Positions 17,088 through 28,400 of a stretch of DNA of 64,000 nt are shown here, in pieces; the stretch's first letter is position 1, and every line of letters begins with the position of its first letter. Source of the stretch: Vibrio aquaticus (lineage in GTDB: Bacteria; Pseudomonadota; Gammaproteobacteria; Enterobacterales; Vibrionaceae); assembly GCF_003970385.1 (NCBI RefSeq), contig NZ_RXZH01000001.1, forward strand, positions 1 through 64,000. The letters run 5' to 3'. The position numbers and the translations under genes were made by a program. Under the pieces are notes generated by a model, which saw only the letters and a program-made list of their open reading frames with translations, made no database searches and was not told the origin of the DNA.

Positions 17088-18530
17088 ATGTTGGGTAGTC
17101 AATCAAAGACTCGACCTAAGGGCGATGCACGTGCATCGAAAATGCAGACTGCAGGTACAGAAAAACGAAAAGCACGTTACTTTCTCGTTTGGCGTTGGCA
17201 CTTCTATGCAGGTTTGTTCGTTATACCATTCATGCTCATGCTCAGTATTACGGGAATAGTAATGCTGTTCGATGACGAGATTGAAGCGTTAAAGTATCAA
17301 GATATTCTCTATGTCGAACCGCAAGCGGAAAAACTCCCTCTATCGACACAGCTATCAGCGGTTTCAATCGCTTACCCCGATTCTGCAGTCACTCAGGTTA
17401 TTGTGGCGCAGGACGAGAGCAGTGTGAGTCGCTTCAATGTAATAGGCCCGGATGGCAACTCTCAATTCGTAACGGTCAATCCTTATACCGCTGATGTTTT
17501 GGGTACGATAGATAGAAGTGAAAGTTGGTATCAGCTTGCCAATGATATTCATGGCACTCTATTAGTAGGAAAATGGGGGGATTATTTAATTGAAATGTCC
17601 GCGAGCCTATCGATTTTGCTCCTTGTAACAGGTGTTTACCTCTGGCTCCCAAGAGACAATGCTTCCCGCGCGGGTTTCTTTAAAATACGTTTTCACTCGA
17701 CAAGAGTGTTAATGAGAGACCTTCACGCAAATCTTGGCGGTGGGTTATCTATTGTGCTGCTGTTGTTTTTACTCTCTGGCCTTGCTTGGGCGGGAATATG
17801 GGGAGGTAAAATGGTGCAAGGGTGGAACACCTTTCCCACCTATTACACATGGGGTGAGAAGCCTCAGTCACTCCATAAGGACTTAAATCACAGCTCAGAA
17901 GAAGAACTGCCGTGGAACTTAGAATTGGCTCCAGTGCCAGAGTCTAGTCATCATGGCCACGAAATATCGCATCAGAGTGAATATAGTGCTTCAGAACAGG
18001 GAGTGGGTCTGGATAAGATTGCTGAGTATGCGAATAGCCTCAACTTGCCTCAGTACCGAATTTTCTTACCTCGATCTGATACGGGCGTTTACACTATCGC
18101 GGCCAACTCAATGGCTGGCGATGTGACCGATCCAAGGCAAGATAGAACGGTTCACATTGATCAGTACAGTGGTGACACTTTAATGGAAGTGACATGGAGT
18201 GACTACAGTCTTATCGCTAAGGCAATGGCTGCTGGTGTCTCGCTCCACCAAGGAGATCTAAGTGCGTTGAATAAGTGGTTAAACGTGTTGTTTTGTCTTA
18301 CTTTTATAGCGATTTCGCTAACCGGATTTTGGATGTGGTGGGTACGGAGACCAAACAATTTGGGCGTTCCTCCACGATTTGAGCAAGACGGAATATGGAG
18401 AGTTGGTCTCGCTACCGTGGTGATGCTGTGCTTGCTGTTTCCACTGGCTGGAGTTGCGGTAATTGCCTGTATGCTGGTTGACTTACTCATTGTTAAGCGA
18501 AGTCCGAAGCTAAAAGAGTACCTGTCATAG
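17088..18530 (+). CDS. PepSY-associated transmembrane protein (PiuB-like, possible ferric/siderophore reductase)
   Basis: A 480-residue inner-membrane protein with four or five membrane segments and PepSY-type periplasmic regions. The start of the conserved core, FLVWRWHFYAGLFVIPFML, carries the paired His/Arg of the family; LLVTGVYLWLPR, RDLHANLGGGLSIVLLLF and LTGFWMWWVRRPN follow in order. Conserved histidines in the membrane segments resemble heme-binding reductases. A His-rich loop, SSHHGHEISHQ, sits at about residues 297-307. Family members serve iron uptake, probably by reducing ferric siderophores. The ATG at 17088 has AAAAAGGA seven bases upstream. Confidence 0.85.
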   Translation: MLGSQSKTRPKGDARASKMQTAGTEKRKARYFLVWRWHFYAGLFVIPFMLMLSITGIVMLFDDEIEALKYQDILYVEPQAEKLPLSTQLSAVSIAYPDSAVTQVIVAQDESSVSRFNVIGPDGNSQFVTVNPYTADVLGTIDRSESWYQLANDIHGTLLVGKWGDYLIEMSASLSILLLVTGVYLWLPRDNASRAGFFKIRFHSTRVLMRDLHANLGGGLSIVLLLFLLSGLAWAGIWGGKMVQGWNTFPTYYTWGEKPQSLHKDLNHSSEEELPWNLELAPVPESSHHGHEISHQSEYSASEQGVGLDKIAEYANSLNLPQYRIFLPRSDTGVYTIAANSMAGDVTDPRQDRTVHIDQYSGDTLMEVTWSDYSLIAKAMAAGVSLHQGDLSALNKWLNVLFCLTFIAISLTGFWMWWVRRPNNLGVPPRFEQDGIWRVGLATVVMLCLLFPLAGVAVIACMLVDLLIVKRSPKLKEYLS

Positions 18531-18558
18531 TTACGACTCTTCGACAAATAATGTGGGC

Positions 18559-18578
18559 GGTGAAGTGGGTTCTTCACC
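18559..18578 (+). terminator. Possible terminator hairpin after the PepSY gene
   Basis: A 7-bp stem (GGTGAAG at 18559-18565 with CTTCACC at 18572-18578) lies 28 bases after the stop. There is no T-run, so the call is weak. Confidence 0.35.
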
Positions 18579-18777
18579 GTCTATTTGATGAGGTGGAGTG
18601 GACGTTTTTAAACCACTCAGAGCCTTGCTAGCTAAGGAATTAAGCTCAGTGACAAGGGAATAGTCGTGCTAGGGCAAAAAAACAGACATTGATACCAATA
18701 ACGACAAGATAAAATGCTGATATTTCAATGAAAGTCGTATACATTTAATTGCAATGACTTTAAGTGAAGGGATTGGC

Positions 18778-19245
18778 ATGAAAAGGATTGTTCTTCTTCT
18801 AACTCATCTAGGTTGTCTTGCTGCGGGTTTTGCTCTTGGAATTTATGCACTTCCTGTGCTCATTCAGCCTACCTCTCCATCAATGGATGACGTCCAAACA
18901 GTGACGAATAACGCGCTGTATACCGCGAGTTTTCAAAAAGACCGTCAAGACAGTGATTTTTTGCACTGGGGTGAAGGGTCTGTCTCTATTAGCAATGATC
19001 AGGTTGCCTTCGTGGGTGAATTGGCGCCAGGGCCAGATTACAAGCTCTACTTCTCGCCGACATTTATCGAGACCGAAGCGGACTTTAATGCTTACAAAGA
19101 GCAGATGATTCGGGTAGGAGAGGTAAAGAGCTTTGACCGCTTCACGGTCAACTTACCACAAGGCTTTGATGTCGATGAGTACAATACGGTTATTGTTTGG
19201 TGTGAAACATTTGGCCAGTTTATAACATCAGCTCGTTACAAGTAG
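18778..19245 (+). CDS. DM13 domain protein
   Basis: A 155-residue protein with one N-terminal hydrophobic segment (signal anchor, about residues 3-25) and a periplasmic DM13 domain. Visible family features are HWGEGSVSI, FVGELAPGPDYKLYFSP, VGEVKSFDRFTVNLP and the near-terminal YNTVIVWCETFGQFITSARY with the single conserved Cys. DM13 is thought to be a cytochrome-like or redox-linked domain in extracellular proteins; that is a family-level guess. AAGTGAAGGGA before the ATG at 18778 favours this start over 18754. It is a single gene, upstream of the giant gene but separated by about 210 bases with its own signals. Confidence 0.82.
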   Translation: MKRIVLLLTHLGCLAAGFALGIYALPVLIQPTSPSMDDVQTVTNNALYTASFQKDRQDSDFLHWGEGSVSISNDQVAFVGELAPGPDYKLYFSPTFIETEADFNAYKEQMIRVGEVKSFDRFTVNLPQGFDVDEYNTVIVWCETFGQFITSARYK

Positions 19246-19277
19246 AATTTTGTAGGAAAAGTATGATGTTTATGAAT

Positions 19278-19295
19278 AGCTTCTTAATAGAAGCT
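19278..19295 (+). terminator. Weak hairpin after the DM13 gene
   Basis: A 7-bp stem AGCTTCT-TAAT-AGAAGCT lies about 30 bases past the DM13 stop and is followed by AT-rich sequence with a TTTTTC 20 bases on. It may end the DM13 transcript. Confidence 0.35.
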
Positions 19296-19350
19296 GATTA
19301 TTAATGGTATTTTTCAATAAATAGACATTTTCTGACAACACAATGACAAT

Positions 19351-19372
19351 TTATTAGTCCTCAAACTAATAA
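19351..19372. promoter_or_regulatory. Inverted repeat upstream of the giant DUF11 gene
   Basis: TTATTAG-N8-CTAATAA, a perfect 7-bp dyad, sits about 85 bases before the preferred start codon, where a regulator of the 19.4-35 kb operon could bind. The protein that might bind it is unknown. Confidence 0.35.
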
Positions 19373-19457
19373 TGCTCGGCTTGCTCAACCGTTGTTAACC
19401 GCATACAAAATAATGATATTCAGCGACAACAACAATTGTGATATAGGACTTTTTGCT

Positions 19458-22400
19458 GTGCTAAAAGCGATTATTTCAAAAACCGTAACTCTTTGCTGGT
19501 TCCTCCTGATGTTAGTTTCATTTCAGGTACTTGCTGCAGACATCGAGGTTACGGTCTCTCCAACAACCGCTGATTACGAGAACGGTCAAACAATTGACTA
19601 TCTCATCACGATAAAAAATACCACAGCAAAAACATTCAATAATGTTGAAGTAAGTGATCCTGTATGGGATACGACAACGTCTGGGGAGTCTGGACAAGTC
19701 AAAGCCTTTAGCGGACTAAATATTTCACCTAGTAACAGTTGGGGCTCTAATCCAGGTTCTTTTTCGTCAAGCGATAGCAATCTTGACGTAAAAAATGGCC
19801 GTTTGTTCGCCTACGGTAAACTTGAATATTTGGTCCAAGCCCAAGTCAGTGATGAAGCGACAGGCGTTCTTGAATTAGGTGAAACACTGGTTAAGGCGGA
19901 TATCGATGGTGATGGTAGCTTAGAGCAATTTGCACCAAGTTCGAAAAGCACGCTTAATCCGGTCCCTTACGAATACACAGTTTCTGTCAGTGTTGACCAA
20001 TCTGAATATGCAGTCGGCACTTCACTCACTTACACCGTTGAAGTGGTGAATACCGGCAGCTACAAGGTTCAAGGGCTTAAACTTGATCAGCCTTTTGCTT
20101 CGCTAGAAGTAGAAAGTACTGCCGGATCGTTGATCTCACCATTTAGTTCGGTAGATATTTCGGCAGAAAAACGCGGCAGCGGAAGTGATGTCGGTGATTT
20201 TTCTAAATCAGGCGACCTTAGTGTAGAGAACGCGTCGATAGCTGTCGGTGGCAAGTTGATATACACCATCACTACGGTAGTCTCTGAGCAAGCCGTTGGC
20301 GACATCATTACATCTGCGGTCGCCCATACCAAAGATGGCGATGTAAACAGTGTAGAGCTGACGACTCCTCCTGCCCAACCTGTGTTAGACATTGAACACA
20401 GCATCAGTTCATCAAATCCATACCTAGTCAGTTCTCAACGTACATTTAATGTCGAAGTCTCAAATAGCGGATCAGGTATTGCTCATAGCTACCATGTGAA
20501 GCAAAACATTTCCCAATTGCTTTCTAATTTAGGCCTTGGTAACGATTTAAAACCAGCTCACAACAGCACAGACGTAACGGGTAACCCATTTGGCTCATGG
20601 ACCATTGAAGTGACCGATTTGGGGGCGAAATCTCTGTCAAAGTTTAACGATGCTGGCCCGCAGTCTGATATCGTTTTTGACGATGAAATCTCTCTCTTTC
20701 CCGGCGAAACGATTTCATATGAAATTAAGGCAACGATTTCACCTGTTGCGATCGGTACGGTTCAAGGGGCTAACGCAGGGGTATTCGATACTGCTGGCGG
20801 ACTTATAAAAGATGCGCAAATCAGCGGGAGCTTTGAAGCAGAGCGAACGCTGAATGTCGGTGACTCTGAGATACAAATAGAGAAAACCACCAAGGAATCT
20901 CAGTATATCCCGGGTAATACCGTCGAGTATGAAATCAAAGTCTCGAATACATCCTCTAAGTATTTCGCCAATAACCTTCAAGTTGTTGATGACTTAACGT
21001 GTGTGCAAACAGAGCAAGCGGGTGGTGCAGGCCAAGGCCAAGCGTTTAAACGTTGGAAACTTGAACCAAGTAGTGCCGAGGACAGTTTAGGCACCGATCA
21101 TGGTCAGTACAGCTATGGTTCTTGGAGTACTTCGGCTGTGACAGTGTCACCTGATATTGCGCCCGGAAAATCAGTGACCTACAAGCTAACAGCAGAGGTG
21201 AACGATTCAAGCGTTGGGTTGATCCTCGATGATAACCCAGCGTGTTCTGATAATGTCACAGAAGAGGGCTCTGGTGTGCAGATGCCGGAAGATAACCTGC
21301 GTGCTAGTAAAGACGTCGACAGTCGTTATTACTCTTCTGGTGATGTACTGACGTATACAATTCGTGTTGACAATGATGGTGATGGTTTCGCGAACCAAGT
21401 TCAGGTGATCGATGACTTGACGCTGGTCGAAACCACGGATATTTACGGTAATGTCATTAAAGCTTTTGATAGTTGGAGCATTACAGCGGAAGCCTTTCAC
21501 CAAGATGGCAGCGCTGCAACCGCTACGGATACGGGTATCACCGGTTCATTGGACAGCCCAGCGATCTTGGATGTAGAAGCGACCATTGAACCTCACTCTT
21601 ATGTGATTTATACCATTGCGGCAAAAACGAAACCTCATGCTAATGGTCATATACAAAATAGTGTCACCGTTGATGGATCAGTGTATGCCGATCGAGGCTC
21701 CGATCCTCGTGATTTCACCATTCAAGTTAATAAAACGGCCAAAGTAGGGACGTCTGGCGGTTTTGTTGACGAAGATGCTAGCTACTCAAAACTCGATAAC
21801 CAGGTGACCTATCAGATTCACCTAAAAAACGCGAAGTCTAACGGCTATGCAACAAATGTGAAGGTAACGGACCCGATCTCTTCTATTACTGCTGGCCTTT
21901 TAGAACCCGATAGCGCCAGCAAAAAGGTGTTCTCCTCATGGACGATTAGCTCAGAAATTCGTTCAGATAATCCTCTATTAGACGGCAATGGCACTTACAC
22001 CGATGTTGGTCTTTATGAAGATAACAAAGACATCGATCTTACGGCGCAAATCGCACCAAACGTAGAAGTCATTTATACGATCACAGCACAAATTGATCGC
22101 TCAGTAAGCAATGAAATTATCTACAAGCGCTTCGATAACACAGTGTCGGTAGAAACGCCTGACTCTGATTCCCAATCTGGTGCGTCTGATACTGTTCGAG
22201 TGCACCCGAAAGCGCCCAATGTGGTGGTGGTGAAAACGTCCAAGGAAAATGAATTTGTTCCAGGTCAGTGGGTAGAGTTTGATGTAACCGTGTATAACCG
22301 AGGCGCGGGTTATGCCAATGAAGTTCGTGTGACGGATGATATTGCAGGCATGAATGCGTTTTCTGAATGGACGATCAAATCCTCAACAGACAGCAACAAT

Positions 22401-25400
22401 ACGACCTATAAAACGGGAAGTTATGCTGATAAGAAAGAAAACTACCCGGATAACGGCAACATCAATACTCGCATTGATATCGACCCACAAACCTCTGATG
22501 GCATGGGTTCGGTGACCTACACGATCCGAGGTTTAGTGCGTAATGATTATGCTGAAGAAGAGATCTCAAACACGGTAGAAATCCACGATCCGATCAATAA
22601 CCTTGATCAATCTGCGACGGCTGAGATTGGAGATGGGGGTGATTCAAAACTCAACGTTTCTATTCTAAAAACTGCCGATAAATCTCGCTTTGTTCCTGGT
22701 GAAGAGGTGACCTACTTCATCACACTGCAGAACAACAGTGAAAATGATGCGACCAACTTAAAGCTGGTTGATCCACTTACTGAGATTCGTTCAGTTCTAG
22801 CAAACGAAAAAAACAACCAATACGCTGACTTCCAAGAGCAATCGCCTTTCGAATACTGGGAGTTCGATTATGCCGATGGCGCTGGTTGGCAAGGGCAGAC
22901 AACCAAAGATTTGATCTATCCAGAAGGCGCGGATAACACGAGCTTTACTCTTGATGCGGGGCAGACTCGTACATTCAAAATCAAAGCGAAGATCAAAGAT
23001 AACGTTATTGGGTCTAACCTATCTGGTGGCTTTAAGCGAGTGATTGCGAATGATGCTTATATCTTCCGTGACTACAAACTCGTTACGGAGCAATCGCACG
23101 TATCTCACCATGAGATGGAGCGTGTTGACAGTGGTGGTGATGTTACGCGCACACTGCTGGTCAATGGTGTTCCAAATCGTTTCTATGCGCCAGGCGATAA
23201 GTTGACGTATCAAATCAAAGTCTCTTCCCAACGAGGCTATTTCAACAACCATCGCGTATTTGAAGACATTAAAGGGGTAGAGGTACTTCTATTAGATGGC
23301 ACACAAGCTAACCCGTTTAATGACAAATTTAGCGTTGCAGTGGAAAAAGAAGACAGCAACGGTGGTGATGGTACAACTGACGGCACCTTAGATGGTGTTG
23401 TCGAAGATGATAAGAATATCGATACGATGATCGATGTTGCTGGCGAAGATCATGTCCTTTATACCGTCGAAGGCATTGTGCGTGGCGATGCTACTGGTGA
23501 CATCACTATTGGTGGCATTACCGTGGAGCCATACGATTACCATCTAGTCTTCAAGAAAACAGTTGATCAGAAAAACTACCAACCGAATGAGCCTTTAACT
23601 TACCACTTAACAGTGACGAATGATGGTAAAGGCAATGCTTACGATATTCCGATTGAAGACAGCTTATCGATTATTGAAATTGACCTGATCGATGGAACAA
23701 AAGGTCCTGCTTTCCCGATCGGGTGGACGATTGAGCCGACGGTGACGGGGGGTAACCCGCACGCGGAAGTCGACCTAGACGGTACAATCAAAGATAACGA
23801 AGATATCAAGACGCACATTTCCGTTCCTGCCGGTGAGACCATCGACTACAAGGTAACAGCGACAGTCAACGAAAAAGCCGTGGGTGACATTGTTAACTTG
23901 TTGAAAGTTGATGGCGATACCGTGAGTGCAGAGTCTAAGGCTGATACAGAAAAATATGCGTTCTCGAAGCACGTAATTAAGTACCTCGACCAAGATGGCA
24001 CAACCGAATTGTCGAGTGGCTATACCCCTGGCGGCTACATTGTTTACGAAATTTTGTTGGAGAACAAAAATAATGTTCACCTGAAAAATGTCCCTATCGT
24101 CGATGATATCAAAGGCATTACAACCGATTACTTTGATGGAACAACAGGGCAGGCGTTTGATTCATGGACCATCAAATCAGATGTAGATTCAAGTGGCCTT
24201 TCAAATGGAGGCACGTTCGCTGACAACAGTAGTATTGATACAGATTTTGATCTCGCAGGTAACAGCTTTGCTGATGGTGGCACGTTCGTAAAATACACCA
24301 TCACTGCGAAAGTATCAGAAAAAGCAGTGGGTCCAATTCGCAACAGCGCGAGGGTTGATGGTAAGCACACTCTCGACTCAGAACGTTCAGACATGCTCGC
24401 GGTTGACCTGAAGAAAACGCATAAAGCATTTACCGACAACACGTTCGCGACACAAAAAACGACTTATAACTTCGATCCTTCGACAGAAGGCCAGCGAGTG
24501 GTTTACCACTTACGTCTTGAAAATAAGGGTAAGGGTACTGAGTATGCGGCTTCGTTGAAAGAAGAGTTCTCTAAGATTAAGAGTCGACTTGCACAAGAAG
24601 CAGCGAGTGAAGCGAACGATCAAACCGGCCCTGTTTTTGAAGAGTTTGGGTGGAACGTAACGGTCACTCAATCGCCAGAACTAGTAACGAGTGTCGGATC
24701 GTTTGTTGGTGGATCCAATATCGATATTGATATTCCCGTACTTTCCATTGCAGCAGGTGGTTGGATCGATTTTGTGATTGAAACCAAGATTCGCCATGAT
24801 GCTTTAGAAAATGTGATCGCAAAACCATTCTACAATGGCTCAGTGTTCCAGAAATCAACGATAAAGCCAGAAACGCAAGATCTTAAAGTAGCAAAACGAA
24901 TCATTTCTATTGGCGGTCGACCATATTCTAGTGGCGACACTTATAAGCCTGGTGAAGAGGTCATCTATCAATTAGATGTGAACAACAATGCCAAAGTTTG
25001 GACAGATCAAACTCGCATTAGAGATATCGTGTCAGACATTCACGTAGAAGTCCTAGGTGGAGCAGAAGAGCAGGCGTTTAGTGTGTTCTCAATTGCCGAC
25101 ACGATTTCTCAAGGGCTAAATTCAAGTGTAGATACCTATCTAGAAACTTATGATGCTAGTAGTGATCTTGATGTACTAACGGATATTGCACCTAAGGAAG
25201 AGATTCAATTTACCATCAAAGGCACCATTCGTGATGATGCGCTTGGCGACATTGACGCAAACAAAGCGAGTGCTGGTGGTAAGAACGTTAATACGCCTGA
25301 AATTCCTCCTGTTGCGCCTAACTTAGTATTCGAGAAACTGGTTACAAACACTACCGCTGACAGTAACACTTGTAGCTTCCCATCGAATACGGGTGCTGGT

Positions 25401-28400
25401 TGTGAGTACAACCCAAGTGGGCAAGTAAACTACACCATTACCATTGAAAATACCGGTGAAGGCATTGCAAACGACATTCCTGTTGTTGATAAGTTGAATT
25501 CAATTGTGACCTCAACGGGAGTGAAGGCATTTAGCAGCGTATCAACAACAGTGCTAGAACAGCCGCCAGCGGAGCGCTTTGACATATCGGGAAGCTACCA
25601 AGGTGCTAAACCGTTAGACGCAAAAATTGACTTGATGCCGGGCGATAAAGTGGTGTTTGGTCTATCTGGTACGGTAGATGGTGATGCAACGGGCACGATT
25701 ACCAACATCGCTAAGGTCGATAATGTTGACTCCAATGATGTGGTACTTGGGCAGGGTGATGCTGAAATTCTTGCATCGAAAACGACCGATACACCAACAT
25801 ATGTGCCGGGAGGTGAAGTTCGCTACACCATGTATATTGCGAATAAATCAGACTCAAACGCTGACGTAACGGTACTGGATGAAATTTCGAAATTTATGGT
25901 GGAAACGGCGGATGGCAGCATGCAAACCGCGTTACAATCGTGGACTACGACTGCGCAATTTGTTGGAAACATTGGCGCAACGCACAATGATGCAAGTGCA
26001 ATCCAAAGCTCTGGCGATATTAATGCGTTAGTTAAGTTGGGAGCTGCAGCGACAGAGCCAACCGTTCTGAAAATCGATGTGGTGGGTAAAGTTCGTGACG
26101 ATGCCGTCGGCAAGTTTGGTAACACGCTCTACGTTGATAGAAAGCAATTCGATCTAAAGGAACACTTCATCTACCCAGAGCAGGGTGAGCTTACGGTGAC
26201 GAAAGACGCTTCGATTTCACCTGCGCTATACGCTCCTGGTGACTCAATTGGCTTCGATATTGTGGTTGAGAATACTGGCGTAGGTTACGTGCAGAATGTA
26301 GAAATTCGAGACTTAGTTAAAAGTCTTAAAGCGGATGTTGTTAACAGTTTCTTACCCGGCCAAGTGTTTGAGAAATGGGATGCATCTAAGAGTTCCATTT
26401 CAATCGTTGATTCTGGTTCGAGTAACTCGTTTACGGTATCTCAAACCGATTTTGACAGCGCAGAAAGCTTCAAAGGGGTTTACAACCTAGCGCCTGGCTC
26501 TCAAATTCAACTTCACCTTGAAGGCACAGTAAACAGCAATATCATCGGTGAGATCACCAACACTGTTGTGGTGACCGCTGATAACATGAGTGATCAAACT
26601 GACAGTGCGACTTATCTTCCTATTGATGCAGAAGTATTAGTCTCCAAAACGGTAGACAAAGACGTATACGCAGCCAGAGATGAACTGACCTACACGATTG
26701 TATTAACGAACACTCAACGTGTTTGGGCAACGGACGTCAAAGTACAAGATTTTGTTGACCGTATCAGTGCGGAGAGTATATACGGCAGCACGATTTCAGT
26801 GTTCGAGCCTGGTTCTATTACGATCAGTGCAACGTCAGACAAAGGGACAACGACGCTGCCATCGCTATCAGGAGACTACATCGACAATACCATCGATATT
26901 GCTCCGGAAGACATCGTGACCGTAACAATTAAGGGAACATTGAAGCCTGAAATTATTGGTGATGTGGTCAATACCGTTTCTATTGACTATGACGACAAAT
27001 CCATCAGCGATGATGCGGTCAGTGTTCCACTTGTTCCTTCTTTGAAAGTCACCAAGACACCAATTGAAGAATTCTACACACCGGGATCTATTAATGGTTT
27101 CGAAATTGCTATCGAGAACCAAGATGTGGCATTTGCAAACGATATTAAGCTGCAAGACTTAATTTCCACAATTCGAGTCGACACCGTTGATGGGGCTGAC
27201 AACCCAGCATTCAGCCGTTGGACGTACTCTTACAAAGCCAACGACCCGATGACGAGCGTAGACTCATCAACCATGAGTTGGAACACCGACATTAACAACA
27301 CCATTGATCTCGCACCGAACGATACCATCGTATTTACCATTCAGGGTGAAGTGGATGAACGTGCAATCAGCGATATTAATAACACCGCAAAAGTGGAGTT
27401 TGATGGTAAGGACCTGGAAGTATCTGCGGTCATTAAGCCTAAGCCAGCCGAAGTCACGGTAACGAAAACGGCAGATAGGGAGTTTTATCAAGCCGGTGAG
27501 ACTGCCCAGTTTGTTGTAACGGTATCCAATGAAGGCGAAGGTTTTGCCAACGATGTCACGATTAAAGACATTATGTCTGATGTGAAAGTGACGTTGGTGG
27601 ATGGCACGGAAGGGACCGCATTTGAAGCTTGGAGTATAAAAACTGAATTGAGTGATATCAGCTCGACTTTAAGTGTTACTCCTAGCGGCAAAAATCCTGA
27701 CATCGATACGGTGGCGGATATTGCACCTCTTAGCACGGTAACGTTTACGATTGATGGCATTGTGAACCGTTATGCAACGACAGATATTGTCAATGTGGCA
27801 ACCGTCGATTTTGATTCTCAGCCTCAAAAAGTCGTTCAAGCTGTGATTAAGCATCGTCCTGTTTCCTTGAAGCTAGAAAAGTTTGTCGGTGAAAGCGGAA
27901 CCGATACTGAAATGACTTACGAGCCAGGCAAAGATGCGACATTCCGCGTTGTTCTCTCTAACCTGAACGAAGGCTTTGTGGCTGGTATCGAGTTGAAAGA
28001 TCTGTTGAATTCAATGGATGTTGAAACGGTAAACGGCGTGCGTGAGCCTGCGTTTGAGTCATGGACGATTAAAGTCAACAAAGGTAACGAGTTAACAACG
28101 ATTTCTCCTGATCCTAGCGGCGCTAATCGTGAAGTGGATTCAGTGGTTAACCTTGCACCAAATGATGTTTTAGAGCTAGTCATTACGGGTAAGGTGAATA
28201 GTTACGCTATTGGACAAATCGACAACAAAGCGACTATGTCTGTGAACTTAGGTCGCCCTCAGCGTATGACGGCGGTTGCGAGCCTACTGCCAGAACCCGA
28301 TAACGTCATTATTACGGAAGAAGCGGATAACCCGATCTATAAAGCGGGTCAGCCTGCAACGTTTAGAGTGACGCTACACAATGACAGTAAAGGCTTTGCG

